64,000 nucleotides of DNA from Sesamum alatum (GCA_034509735.1 JACGWO010000002.1:26583636-26647635); one strand, 5' to 3'; shown: positions 32,875-45,400, counted from the first letter of the stretch. The notes: generated by a model not told the origin, from the sequence alone. A program made the numbers and translations.

Positions 32875-33859
32875 TGATGCCTCTAATATTGCTAATCTTT
32901 TCTTTCAGGAAGTTGTGAGGCTCCATGGTATGCCAAGGACTATAGTGTCTGATCGAGATGCCAAGTTCCTTAGCTACTTTTGGAAAACTTTGTGGGGCAA
33001 GCTTGGAACTAAGTTACTTTTCTCTACTACTTGTCATCCTCAAACTGACGGGCAAACCGAGGTGGTCAATAGGACACTTTCAACTTTGTTGCGAATAATT
33101 GTGAAGAAGAACTTGAGGAGTTGGGAAGAGTGTCTACCGCACGTCGAGTTTGCTTACAATAGGGCTGTCCATTCTACTACTAAGTTTTCGCCGTTTCAAA
33201 TTGTTTATGGTTTTAATCCTCTTGCACCTATTGATTTAACTCCTTTGCCTTTGCAGGAGAGAATAAACATGGATGGAAAGAAACGTGCTGAATTTGTTAA
33301 GCAAATCCATGAGAAGGCAAAAAGTAATATTGAGAGGATGACTCAACAGTACGTGAACCGTGCAAACAAGGGAAGAAAACGAGTTATCTTTGAACCAGGG
33401 GACTTAGTCTGGTTGCATCTTAGAAAAGAGAGGTTTCCAGACAAACGGAAGTCCAAGCTCATGCCAAGAGGGGATGGACCATTTCGAGTCCTTGAAAGGA
33501 TCAATGACAATGCTTACAAGCTTGAATTGCCCGGTGAGTATGGAGTGAGTGCTACTTTTAATGTTTCTGATCTTTCTCCTTTTTATGATACAGATAATGA
33601 AGAGTCGAGGACGACTCCTTTTCAAGAGGGGGAGGATGATGAGAACACTGAGGGCATCCAACGAGCTAAAGGCGTTCACGATCAATTGCACCAAGACTTA
33701 ACAATTGGAAGTGGGCCAATGACAAGAGGAAGGTTGAAGAGAATGCAAGAAGCAATTCAAGCCCAATCCAACTTAATATTTGCTAATGGGATCAAGTCAC
33801 AATTGGAGGCCCAACATGAGTGCTTAATTTCAATAATTCAAGCCCAAGGAAGCCCATAA
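32870..33859 (+). CDS. Ty3/gypsy integrase C-terminal part, running into the 3' LTR
   Basis: This is the third frame segment of pol. The second catalytic aspartate is in IVSDRDAKF (about 32949) and the catalytic glutamate is in [10 protein letters not shown] (about 33058). [14 protein letters not shown] and [11 protein letters not shown] follow as the usual integrase C-terminal region. The frame does not stop before the LTR at 33637. It continues for about 74 codons inside the LTR, including [15 protein letters not shown], to a stop at 33857-33859. Similar basic GPxTR-R-K tails end pol in several plant gypsy lineages. I see no canonical chromodomain. A CR-type motif as in CRM elements is possible but not shown. 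Confidence 0.9.
   Translation, partial: VDDASNIANLFFQEVVRLHGMPRTIVSDRDAKFLSYFWKTLWGKLGTKLLFSTTCHPQTDGQTEVVNRTLSTLLRIIVKKNLRSWEECLPHVEFAYNRAVHSTTKFSPFQIVYGFNPLAPIDLTPLPLQERINMDGKKRAEFVKQIHEKAKSNIERMTQQYVNRANKGRKRVIFEPGDLVWLHLRKERFPDKRKSKLMPRGDGPFRVLERINDNAYKLELPGEYGVSATFNVSDLSPFYDTDNEESRTTPFQEGEDDENTEGIQRAKGVHDQLHQDLTIGSGPMTRGRLKRMQEAIQAQSNLIFANGIKSQLEAQHECLISIIQAQGSP
33624..33636 (+). promoter_or_regulatory. Polypurine tract of the Ty3/gypsy element
   Basis: aagagggggagga lies directly before the 3' LTR. It primes plus-strand DNA synthesis. It is embedded in the pol reading frame because that frame continues into the LTR. Confidence 0.9.
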
Positions 33860-34468
33860 TAAGAGCCCAAATTCGTCCAAGTGCAGCCAAGTGGTCAAGG
33901 AAGACTTCTTAATCACATTCAAAGTGCATTTATCACATACAATGCACCAATTTTCGGATTCACATGGAAGACCATAGTTTTTACTCGTTTTTGACCAAGA
34001 ATGCATAGTTTTTAGTCATATTTTGACTAATTATTGAATGTACATCCACCAAGGAGTCACTTGGGGTTATGTGTGGTCAATTTGGAAGTGTTTTAGGCCT
34101 ATAAAAGGCATGTATCAGCATACAAACGGGAACAACCAAGATTTATCCAAGTTTAAGAAATATTGAGAGAGAGTTCTCATATTTTGAAGAGTTTATATCC
34201 TATTTTCAGCTTTAGTGAAACCTTGCTTTGTCAATCTAGCATATTAGGTTGGTGATTCAAATTCACAAAGCCCCCAATTCATGCTCGACCCAAGTGTGTC
34301 GTTGTGTGGATTGGTTTACTCGTGCTCGTGGTTGGTTGAATGTTCTAAGTAGCAGGTCACGTTCCAATAACGTTGGTTGGCTATTTGCATTCCTCAGGTC
34401 ACGGACCTCTTTATCCATTTCAAGCCTACGTCGTGAAGATCGGGCCACCCATGGTTGATACCATATCA
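33637..34468 (+). repeat. 3' LTR of the Ty3/gypsy element
   Basis: 832 bp with no difference from the 5' LTR that I could see. The TATA box is at 34100-34108. The first 223 bp are coding (end of pol). The next base, 34469, already belongs to LINE sequence. Confidence 0.95.
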
Positions 34469-36268
34469 ACAACCGTCCGCTATCTACATGAAAAAGCCCC
34501 TCACACACAGCTTTCGAGAATGCTCCGGTGAGCATCATCTCAAAACAGGACACTTTAGAATCAACTGTCCCCCCAACCCTCGGGCCTATCTCCCGTGGAT
34601 TACTTTGGGACTTGCACTCTTGCGATGGAAGGGTCCCCTGCACCTTCTGATCGCCCCTCGGGCTTCCACCGACGGCTTCGCTACCCCAATATTAATCGAT
34701 TAAAGGTACGCTTACTCCCCAATTGGATCTGGTTTATTGACTATTCTGGGCCCGGTAACCGTTTATGGATTGCGTGGAATAATTCTGAACTTGATAATTT
34801 TGGTTGACTCTGGGCCCCAATTTGTGCATTGCCGTGTCACCATGCGTTGCTCGCATGATTTCTGCTTTATAACCTTTGCTTATGGTGCAAATGATTCTAT
34901 CGCTCGCCTGCGATCTCTGGTCTAAACTGTATGAATTGTCTCTTTTGTTGTTGCTTTTTTTGGCTTGTACTTGGTGATTTCAACCTGTTGTTGTTGACTT
35001 GAGTGAAGTCTGTTGGGGATGTTTTAGGGGATATTCGAATGGGTATGGAGGATTATAGCAACTGCATCTCTTGCATTACATCTTCCCACCTCTGGAAAAG
35101 AAGAAGCGCGCTCCTCGCTTGGCATAACTGTAGTGACGGGGCTCGCAGCCTTCTGGAAGCGCCTTGACCGTTCTTCACTGGCTAATGATGAATGGATTTC
35201 CAAATGGCCTGGATCATCTATTTTAAAACTGCGGCATTCCCCGGACTTTACACCATTCTCCTCTTGTTCTTTAGGGAGAATGCTGAGTCTACCAGTGTTA
35301 TGATCACCTTTGACAACTTTTAGCTTGATGAACATTTTCTCTTGGAAGTTGTAGTAAGACTTGGGCTGCTCGAAGTAACTATTCACGGGACTTCTTTGTT
35401 TTTCTACTCAGTCACGAGGAAACTTAAGCTACTAAGCCTATTTTCCATCGTATGAGGAAGGAAAAGGGTGACTTGGCCAATGTCATTTTAAATGGCTACA
35501 GAATTCTTATCTATTGTATGCAGACACACTTGATCCGACTACGTCATCGTTCTCCTCCTGCAGATTGAGCGCCTGTGCCAAATCCTTGTTGCTCGTGCTA
35601 CCTTTCTTGGCAAGCTTGGAAATGCTTAAACATGAAGATACGTCAAAAATGCTTTGGCTTAATGTAGGGGGATGATTGCTGCAGGAATTATTCTATGATC
35701 CGAAAAGTGGCTGCGAAGACGTTCAGTGCTTCGCGTTTTCCAAATCCACAATGATGAGGGGCTCTTGAGGAATCAAGTTCCCCGATGAGGTGCAGTTCGA
35801 ATTCTTGAGCTGTTTACTGATAATGTTCGTCCTCCTCGGGGGCCCTAGAAGTATCCCACTGAGCCACTAATGGTATTTCCTCCACTATTCTATCCCCGCT
35901 GAGTTAAGCTCTGGAATTATGACCAACGACGGTTACGCACGGGGACATCAATCGGCTCTTTTTGAACATCGGATAAATCTCCGGATGGCTACTCATCTGC
36001 TGGCTTGAGGCCCATTATTGGAGATGAATTTGTTGCTAAATTCGGACTCCTCTGGGTAGAAAAGCTCAATTGCCCTAGTAGACCCATCCAAAAAGTAAAA
36101 CTCCTAGGGTGTAAATGACTTTCGTCTACAAACTCTTGCTGTAATATCCTCTAGGGAAGGTGACAACTCTAAAGATCATTGTTCAGCGCATCAAACCCAG
36201 GTCCTTTTGAGACATTATCAGCCCGTCAGCAAATGCCTTTGTTCCATTTCAGGACAACATCCTTCTTG
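34469..36268 (+). pseudogene. LINE/L1 fragment: ORF1 tail, endonuclease and RT pieces
   Basis: 34540-34570 has a zinc-knuckle-like GHFRINCP. 34730-34920 is L1-type endonuclease: GPGNRLWIAWNN, then in another frame GPQFVHCRVTMRCSHDFCFI and TFAYGAND. GDFN follows near 34970. 36160-36268 has the L1 RT words RIKPR, IISPSANAFVP and DNILLAQ. Between these are many stops and indels. The right edge joins copia RT directly at about 36268. The left edge is the gypsy LTR end. No poly-A tail or target duplication is seen. Confidence 0.75.
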
Positions 36269-37335
36269 CTCAAATATGGTAGATGCACATGAAAACCGCC
36301 TTCCTCAACGGTTTTGTAGAGGAAAATATCTATATGGATCAACCAAAAGGTTTCACATCTGTTGAAAAAAGAGCAGAAGGTCTGCTGTCTCCAAAGGTCC
36401 ATCTATGGCCTCAAACAAGCTTCCCGAAGCTGGAACACACGTTTTGATGAAGTCATACGGGGATATAATTTCATCAAGAACGAGTCCGATCCTTGTGTAT
36501 ACAAGAAGATCAGTGGGAGCTCTGGTGCGTTCCTAGTGCTTTACATGGATGACATCTTGCTAATTGGGAATAATGCTAAGATGTTGGGAACCGCTAAAGC
36601 TTGGTTGTCAACACAATTCTCCATGAAGGATATTGTGCTTAAACGAATGTTGGACATCCCTTATGCTTCCGTGGTAGGCAGCATTCAGTACGTTGTCCAG
36701 TGCACTAGACCTGATACGACTTTAGCTTTGAGCGTGATAAGTCGATATCAGGCATGTGCCGAAGAGGCACATAGAGTACGGTCAAGGCTATCCTCAAGTA
36801 CCTGAAAAGGACTAAGGACATGTTCTTGATCTACGATGGTGGAGAATTGATACTGGAAGGCTACAGCTAACTAGCTTCCAGTTGGATGACGATGATGCCA
36901 AGTCTCAATCTGGTTTCGTGTTCAAACTAAATGGTGGTGTGGTTGCTTGGAAGAGTTCCAAGCAAGCTACCACGGTGGACTCCACCACAGTTTGAATACA
37001 TAGCACCTTCGGAAGCTGCTAAGGAGGCGGTTTGGATGAAGATCTATATCCAAGAGTTGGATGTAGTACCTAGCATCGTTGAGCCAGTAGTTATCTTCTG
37101 CGATAACAACGGGGCGATAGCGTAAGCAAAGGAATCGAGATCTCATCATCGATCCAAGCATATTCTTATACGCTACCATCTACTCAGAGAGATGGTTAAA
37201 GGAGGTGACGTTCAAATGGACCTAGTCAGCTCGGCAGAAAACATAGCAGATCCACTTACTAAGCCCGCGTCGCAACTTGCCCATACTCAGCATCTGGATA
37301 AGATAGGTTTGAGGTCAATGGGTGATTGGTTTTAG
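36269..37335 (+). pseudogene. Ty1/copia reverse transcriptase and RNase H fragment
   Basis: It starts inside RT at KTAFLNGFVEENIYMDQPKGF. SIYGLKQASRSWN (about 36397) and YMDDILLIG (about 36541) follow. A deletion of about 70 codons after FSMKDI joins to RMLDIPYASVVGSIQY. RNase H follows with SKQATTVDSTT, CDNNGAIA and adjacent KESRSHHRSKHI, ending at a stop at 37333-37335 after MGDWF. Stops and frame changes are present (near 36790, 36860 and 37122). It belongs to the same copia type as 25141-26526 and lies just upstream of its own PPT and 3' LTR. Confidence 0.88.
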
Positions 37336-37338
37336 GTC

Positions 37339-37348
37339 AAGTGGGAGA
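37339..37348 (+). promoter_or_regulatory. Polypurine tract of the copia element
   Basis: aagtgggaga lies directly before the 3' LTR. It is the standard PPT form in Ty1/copia elements. Confidence 0.85.
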
Positions 37349-37349
37349 T

Positions 37350-39576
37350 TATTAGAATATGTGACCACAAAGCCAATAGGTTTGGCATGTTGTAACCTAT
37401 TTGACAACTTAATGTAATGTAATATTATGTAATGAATAAGATAAATCTTCATTACCATTGATACTTTCTTTGTTGTGCTCATTTTTCATATGTTAAATAG
37501 TGTTTTACATATATCACAACAAAGCCCACAGACCACGATTAACAACTCATGTAATTAGGCCACACATTGGATTATGGTTATGAAACCAACTGATAAAGAT
37601 TTGGGTCTGAAATGTTCCAAGTCGAGGACCTCAAGACAGGGCATCGAGAGTCCTATAGAGACTTGCACCAAGAGTCGTATTCATTGGATGAGTGTCGTGT
37701 TTCATTGACGACAGGCGTGGGCCTATACGATCTTGGTGGGTTGGTCGACCGGGGTCGAGCCGACTGGACTGACTCGCGGGGATCATCATATGGAAGCCTT
37801 GGACGCTTGGTCGGTATGATAGGAATTTCCCGATTCAGATAGTACAGGAGTAGTCCTTAAACTTGAGGAACCATGGCAGTCACGTGCACACGATGGCTTT
37901 ATCTTGGATCTGGCGAGAGACGATCATTCTATAAGATGATCATTATAAGCTTTGTCCAGTGCAGTCAGAATGTGTAGCGAGAACGGTGGGTTTCAAGAAG
38001 AGGATCCGTCCCCTGTCAGTATGTGACAGAGGTATCTCCTATGCACTGGGAGACACATTCACCCTACTTAAACCTGTGGCCACAATGGTTGATCGAACAG
38101 GAAATGGTTTCCTGTGTGGATGCAATGAGGCATGCGTAGTCTCGAGTATTAAGCATAGACGTCTAGTCAAGGATGGGAACCGATGCTCAATTCCATACCT
38201 TAGACTCAGGCCAGGAGACGATAGACGGAAGGACCGTACTCGTACGGAATCGGCGCATAAATGTTCATGCCAATATTCACCTAGTCTCTAGTGCCATGGA
38301 CCGTTGCTAGACGGCCACCCATGGTGACGGGCTCTTGCTGGACACGGGCCCAAGTCTAACTGAGGGTGAACCTAACGGGTCAAACATAAATCACCGAGGT
38401 AAAGAAATTGACTTGGAGTCAATCAAGTTAATTTTAGAGGATAATGAGTAATTAGATTACTTAAGGGATTATCCATTGGATGGACGGGTCGATATTGTAT
38501 CGGGCCCTTGTTTTAATCGGTAAATGGAATTTATCGATTAAAGTAGAGAATCAAAAATTGGATCTATTAATTGGATTAAAAGATTAATGGAAATTATTTA
38601 AGTGGACCTTGAATTAAATATGGGATTTAATTTTGGGCTTGTTGTAATTGGATTACAATAAAATCCGGTCCATTAAATTTTGGCCCAAGAGGTGTGTTAA
38701 TTCCACTTTTGGAATGAGAAGAAGTTGGACTTCTTACCAAATAAACATGGCAGAAAATTATTTCTTTTAGAAGCCTTAAAATCGGCCATGTATGGCCTTG
38801 ATGGAGTGTTGACTTGTCTCTTTTGGTAAGCGACAAATCAATTCCGATCAAGCCTCTTTCATTTGGTATGATTAAATCATACCTTATGAGATGGTAGGCT
38901 TGATTGATGAATTAGTGGGATTGATTAGGATGTATTTAGACATCCTTGGATGAACCTAGACACATTCCAATAATCACATTAATTAAATATATATATAAGA
39001 GTATATATTATCATCAAAGCAAGAGAATTACATTTCATCTTTTTCTAGTAAAAAGAAGAAAACACACTGTCATTTTTCTCTCAATTTTCGGCCCCTCTGT
39101 ACACACATACTACCATCTTTGTTCTTCATTGATCTTGGATCATTTTGAAGAACAAAGTTAGATCGAGAAGAAATACTAACATAATAGTGTTGTGTCTTCT
39201 CGGATCCTATCCTCTTAGATCCGTTTTTCTGTAGCAAGAGAAATGTGATCTTTTCCAGGATGGTGTGGACTTCGTTAGAGAGTTCATACGTTTGAATTTT
39301 GTGAACATTTCCAGAGAAAAACAACGCTTGTAGTCATGCAAGGAAGAAAACTACAAAGGTAATTGTTAATTTACGCTTTTGTGGTTTCTTTTATATATCT
39401 ATGCTCTATATGATACATACGTCTTTTTATTATCATATCCTATATCGAACGCCCGGTTGAGAACCCAAGGGTACACCCCTTGGGATTTTGATGATTTGCT
39501 TTTATTTATGCAATAGCTTTCATATTTATCGCTTCCGCCCGCGCTCGCGCTCTTGGGGGGATTTGCTTGTCCTTCA
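37350..39576 (+). mobile_element. 3' LTR of the copia element (variant B), 2227 bp
   Basis: It begins TATTAGAATATG (the expected TG is TA here, a mutated terminus) and ends TTGTCCTTCA. It aligns with the solo LTR at 10392-12620. It ties the whole LTR superfamily of this window to a Ty1/copia element, because it follows copia RNase H and a PPT. The flanking bases aattg find no duplicate upstream. Confidence 0.92.
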
Positions 39577-42139
39577 AATTGATCATGCTCTTTGTTGGAA
39601 AAAAATTTAAACAATCGTAGTGACGTTTTGGAAATCCAATCAGATTTTGTTTATTTTGAAACTAAACTGATTTTGAAACTCAAAACACAAAACACAAAAC
39701 AAACACGTTGGAACAACAATAAACAATTTAGATGTGTTGTATTACAGAAGAATAAATTGAAAACTTACAATGGGAGTTGTATCGTAACAACTCTGGGTCA
39801 AAGCAGTGAACTAACTGAATCGCACAATTATTAGGCTTGTCGTGAAGAAATTATACGTCCTGTTTCAACGTGCACCAGGTACTACGTAACTTTTTCCAGA
39901 ATAAAAATGTTCAATTCAGTAGTACTGCACTATACTGATGAATACTTCGAACAACACTCAAAAGCCTAATGAAAATAGAGCTCAAAACTCGAATTTTGGA
40001 GGAAAGATGAGCTCGGATTTTGGAAAGAAATCTGAAACTAGAGAGAAGATTTTAGAGCTGAAAAGGTTGGTTTTCAGGTTGTGTTGGTGTGTTTGAAGTG
40101 AAATTTCTTCAGCCTTTTATAGGCTTCAAAATCAGCAGCCATTCAGCTGTCATCATTGCATCAATAAACCACATTGAAACTTGGCATTAAGCAGCCATAA
40201 ATCTGAATGAAAACAGAATTAAAACAGCTTTGAAAACAGTAAAAAAAAAATGGGCAGATTGTTTAAACAAAATCAACTGTTTCAGGTTTGACAAAAGGGA
40301 TAATTATATTTACACCCCTTAATCTATGGTCTATTTTGCACAAATCACTCTTGCTTTTTGAATAATTACACATACATCCACTAGAATGTAAGCATCATTT
40401 ACAAAAACTACCCCTATTTTTTTAGAAAATTACACTTACACCCCTCAAAAGTATCTATATTATTACACAAACTATCCTTATTTTTTAGCTATCAAGGGTG
40501 GTTTCTGAAATTATGCAAAAAGCAGTGTGGTTTGTATAAATAGACTATAGGTCAAGGGGTGTAAATTTAATTATCCCTTGAAACAATCTAATTTCAAACC
40601 TTATTTTAAAATGCATTAAAAACTAATTTTGACTAATAATTTTAAAAAATATATTATGTGACTGAGACGCTCGCGTGTGCCCGCTCTCAGAGCCGGTGTG
40701 CACATATGGGCAACCCCATGTTCAATCTAGTCTCCATAACACTTCAAACATCTCATGAACTTTAAATTTAATATAAGGAGTTTATGAAGTTCATAAACTT
40801 CCAATGGGACACGAATGAGTGTAAAAACACTACCCTACATACACCTTATATACACACCAGAGCTCATCTTTTTCCCATGATATTCCTATATGGCACAAAT
40901 GCACTTCCCTCTATTTTATGGATTAATCGGGTAATTACATCCATATTATAGACCATATTATTGTTACAAATTAACAACTAATTATGCCAATTGCAACACT
41001 TTTCGTTACAACTGTTATATCATAAGAAATGCATTTTCTTTTAGTGATTAAATAAGTAATCTATATTTATATTAATAAATTTTATACTCTATAACATAAT
41101 ATGCAAACATATAATATTACGAAAGTATAAATAAAGTCCATCCACTTTAGGACTAATTACATTTAGACTCAATCTAAAAATGTAAAATTATATTCTCTCC
41201 ATACAACTTTTAAAAATTATAGTTACACGCGCTCTGAAAATTCTCAATTTACAATTATACTCCTATTAAGATTTGAACCGAAAATATTGATATCAGTAAA
41301 AAAAAATTACATAAATTTTAAATATTACCCCTCATTCATCATTCCCCTGATACTATTTTTGTGGAGGATGAATTTAATATATATATATATATAAAGTCAT
41401 TAATGAATAAAAAAATTAGTCATTTTTTTTATTTTTTTCATGTGTATTCCATGTAAAACATTTCATCGGTGTAACATATATGAAGTTTTTGTATCATAAA
41501 TACCTCTTGATTAGTTGGCTTTTCTTCTTCTTCTTCTCTCTTCATTTTTTTGTCAAACAATAAAAAGAATACTTGGTGAAACTAGAGGCACAACAAACAA
41601 AAGATAAAAGACAAAGGATAACATAAACTAACGGAATTCCAATATTTCCGTTCCTCGCTTCCGCAAGCTAAATCTAAATTATCAAACTAATGGAATGTAA
41701 TACGCCCTATGATTTCTATCCTAACAAACCTATGTATATGAAAAAAGATCAAGATTTCAAAGAAGGAAAAGATAGAATCTAAAGGGGGAATAAAAAATCT
41801 GCAAAAAAACAAAACTCCAAAACAAGACCATGGTTGGAAATGCCTTTTTCAGGGCACCAGCCAAATTGTGGAACTGTGATTCTTAGAGCAGAACATTTCA
41901 TCCTCTTTGATCAAAAATATGTTACCATGATCCTATAGCTTGTATATATTACAGACATGGCTGTGTAATACCCAAGTTGTTCTATGCAGAAGCAACCATT
42001 CTCATCTCCAGGGAGACCAACAATTTACAATTGTATTTGACTTCCATATGCATTACATAACTTTTCCCATTTCTTTTTTTTACTAAACAAATATACAGAA
42101 AATGTATAAACATGACAACAACAACTATACAGTGGAACA
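39577..42139. other. Intergenic AT-rich DNA
   Basis: No gene seen. It contains a MULE-like MITE (40297-40577), a (TA)n run at about 41372-41393, and, near 41860-42140, sequence that may be the 3' UTR or downstream region of the minus-strand gene that follows. Confidence 0.5.
40297..40577. mobile_element. MULE-like MITE, 281 bp
   Basis: Inverted termini of about 50 bp: GGGATAATTATATTTACACC on the left and the complement of ggtgtaaatttaattatccc on the right. The 9-bp flanks are ttgacaaaa and ttgaaacaa (7 of 9 match), consistent with an old Mutator-type target duplication. No coding sequence. Confidence 0.75.
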
Positions 42140-42490
42140 TCAAACAATCTTCTCACCATCATCCCTTCTACTGCTATGTAAAAAGGAATTTGGGGGAATA
42201 ATCAAGTCAGAATGGAGGGTGTTTACCGCTAGGTGAACACGGTACAAGCTGCTGACAAATGTTGAGCATGTCATTTGCAACTGCAGCAATGAAAATTGAT
42301 CTGGTATGGACCCCCTGTGTATCTTCGAGTTGGTTGTGTATACAGAATTTTGTAGTATACAATTGTTATGTACGATTGATTCAGTAGAAGATTTATATCC
42401 TAGATCCTCCAATTCACATCATAGACTCACCATAGCCACAGGATTAGAGTTGAAAAATCAATACAAATACACGGGAGTACCATGGGTGAG

Positions 42491-45400
42491 TTATGATGGT
42501 TGTGGTACCTGAATCTGGTTGAGCCTGCTCAACCATATTGAGTGAAGAATCATATGGAACAGATCGTATGGGACAGGTTGCAAATTCCAAAGGAAATGCT
42601 TCTGCACCTTTTTCACGTTGGTTTGCATAATAAGATATTTTCTCAAGGGGATTGCTAAGAGTATCTCCTTTAGCTTGGGGATGTCCTTTTCAGCTACAGT
42701 GACAGAAAAGGCGTCCCAATTGAGAACTTCACTGAGCGGAGGAACAAAATTATCAGCAATAATCACTGGGACGCACTCATAATATATGGCCTCAACAATT
42801 CTTGGGCTGTTGACCTCAAAACCCATTGGACAAATGCAGTATTTGCTTGATTTCATGTGTTGAGGATAAGACATTACTCTTGAGGCTCTGTTAGGTAATG
42901 GCCCATATATCCTCATGTCGTCATCTTTGTCACTCCAATACTTGAGAAGTGTCGGACGAACCCTACCATGCCTGTGTCCAGCAAAGAAGGCAAGAATTGG
43001 TCGCTGTGACGCTCTATTTCCACCAACATTTCTCTGGGGCCTTCTAGGTTGCCGTATGGTGGTTTCTGGCAGGGAAACATCCTTTCCAGCTAAAAAAATC
43101 TTTTCAGACACATCTGCATTGCACAAAGCTTTAATGGTGTTTCTTTGAAGTTCCTCATGCTCCTTTAAAATATAAGGTCCCTGTAAAGATTCAAGACAAG
43201 AGGACATGAGAGAAATGAAGCATAGCATGAACAAAAGTCAAGGAGAAAGACAAGAAGACAACAACTGAGGCAACAAAATTAATACTATTCCACAATCTCC
43301 CACCCCCAAACTCAACCCCCGCACCCCACCCACACCACCAAGCAAAAAACAAATATTCTTGTTTTATGTTGTGAGTAGTTATTAACTGTGCTTGTTTGGA
43401 TCCACAATTAGAACTAGAACTAATAACATAATAAAATCTAAGCATGCAAAAGTGTAATTGATTGTATGCAACCCCTACTAGCTCGTTTGAGAAACACGAT
43501 TAACAACATCCGTTTGACCATCAATTTGGAGATAGAAAGCAAAGGTTCCGGAAATGCCTTAATTGATACTCTCAACTTCTGTTGTAGACACAATGGAAAC
43601 AAGAGATCATGCAAAGGGACCATATTTGAGAGAAGAACAACTAGCAACCTAAGAGGCATCAGTAGACTTGGAATGTGGAATGAAATGACCATCATGGAGA
43701 ACCTTTCGGCAATAACAAAAATTCAGTCACAACCACAAATAGTGAAGATAAAGCAAGGGGAAAAACTGGATTTCAGTTTCCACAATCAATCTAAGAGATA
43801 AATTAGATGACAACTCTGACGACATGATTGTGTGACTCTTAATGAGCCCAAGTCAGCTATAAACTTACAAAAGTTTGTTCCATATGGTCAAACAAAAGCT
43901 AACATGAGGTCAAACCAAGCCTAGTTTGAAGCAATGTAGAGATCCTCATCTAAATGCAAGACAAGTATGAGGACAGATGGGCTCAATTTGAACTAGCCTC
44001 AAGCCCCAATATTATAATGCTATACCATACAATGATTAAGATAGTTGCAAGAATGACTTATCCAATTCCAACTTGAACCAGAAAAACATTGAAGGAAACC
44101 TATACTCCTTTCAATACTGAATAAAGATCAAATTCATCCATTCATTTACTTCATTAAAACTAATATGAAGTTGTGTATTTAGAGATGTGTTCTTATCATT
44201 GGTTGTCATGCAACAACTCCTTTTGGACCTTTATCGCTACGTCGCTTTTAACTATAAAGTGCCTCTGCTCTCACTTATCAATTATTCTCATCGAAGTTAG
44301 ATATTTAAGGATGAAGAACACAGTGTATTCAGGATTTAGTCTCCGCAAGTCTTTTAACATGCATTAGCACTTTAATAATTTAGGCTATAAAAATGTTATC
44401 CAGAACTTTCTTTCCATTTTTTCATTGAGTAGTAAAACATCCCACTAAGTAATGAATGTACAATTAATGATATAGCAACTCAGATGGATAAACATACACT
44501 TATCGAAAATTAAATTCCAGATTAATCACCAAAATATCCACTTACTAGATTAGTAAAAATGAAATTAGCAATGTAACACATCTCAGTTGATACGCTAACA
44601 ATTGCGGCGATATTAAAGAATATTTAGTCTATGATATGCATGCATCCCATCCAATTACCATACCCAATCATGGCAAGCAACAAGAAAATGATCCGATCCA
44701 TGAGTGCGGTTCCAGAATGGATACTTTGCAGCAAGCATGTTGACATAATCACGTAGAAAGACTGCCAATGGCTTCAGATTATGTGAATTAGGAACATAAA
44801 GTTCCATTTGTAACTGCCGTGCACTATATGGAAGATAGAACAAGTGAGCCTTTTCTGGGTCTTTTGTTACAAATTGCCTGTTTTCTTCCATTAACATCAA
44901 AAACCATCCTTCAGATGAGTAAATTCCAGTGCGATGAGGCGTATGAAAAATAGGCTTTCTTCCCTCTCCATAAATGTAAACTTTTAGCATCCATTCCATC
45001 CATTCATAGCTCCTGGAGTTTGAATTGAATTGTTTTTTTTTTTTTTTTTTTTGACATGACAAAAAAAGGAAAAATCATTTGAAAAAGGACATGCATATAT
45101 CATGAAGATTATAGCCATTAGGTGCTTACAAAATTGGAGGACATACAGAAGAAAGTAACTTTAGTAAGCAGGAACAATATATCCTGGGAATATCAGCAAC
45201 ATAGTATGTACATTCTAACAATGTCTGGCCTTCACCAAGACACAGCTCGTATAAGAGCTACTGGTATATAAAGAATGCACCAGAAGGTAAGATAGAACGT
45301 ATCTTCAACAATGAATAATTTCACTACCCAAATCATAATCAAATATCATGGAAAAAAGCAACTAAAACATTTAACTCAAAGAGCTCAACAGTGTGATTAT

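Larger units (their letters stand above)
27528..34468 (+). mobile_element. Full-length Ty3/gypsy retrotransposon, 6.94 kb
   Basis: Two 832-bp LTRs (27528-28359 and 33637-34468) appear identical by eye, with a constant coordinate offset of 6109. They bound a PBS, a leader, a gag-pol reading region in Ty3/gypsy order (gag, protease, RT, RNase H, integrase) and a PPT. The ends are TGATGAG ... CATATCA. Two single-base frame changes (near 31318 and 32870) break pol. The 5-bp flanks differ (acatg against acaac), so there is no target duplication. The sequence type is that of a plant chromovirus-like lineage, perhaps CRM or Reina; I cannot decide between them by eye. Confidence 0.95.

Noticed and set aside
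26527..39576. The LTRs at 26527 and 37350 as the two ends of one copia element containing the gypsy and LINE
   Set aside because: The 5-bp flanks differ (atggc against aattg). The left LTR is truncated and no PBS follows it. The internal parts do not fit one insertion without large deletions.
42306..43801. Plus-strand frames opposite the GT47 gene and in its intron
   Set aside because: They are antisense or intronic, without recognisable protein content.
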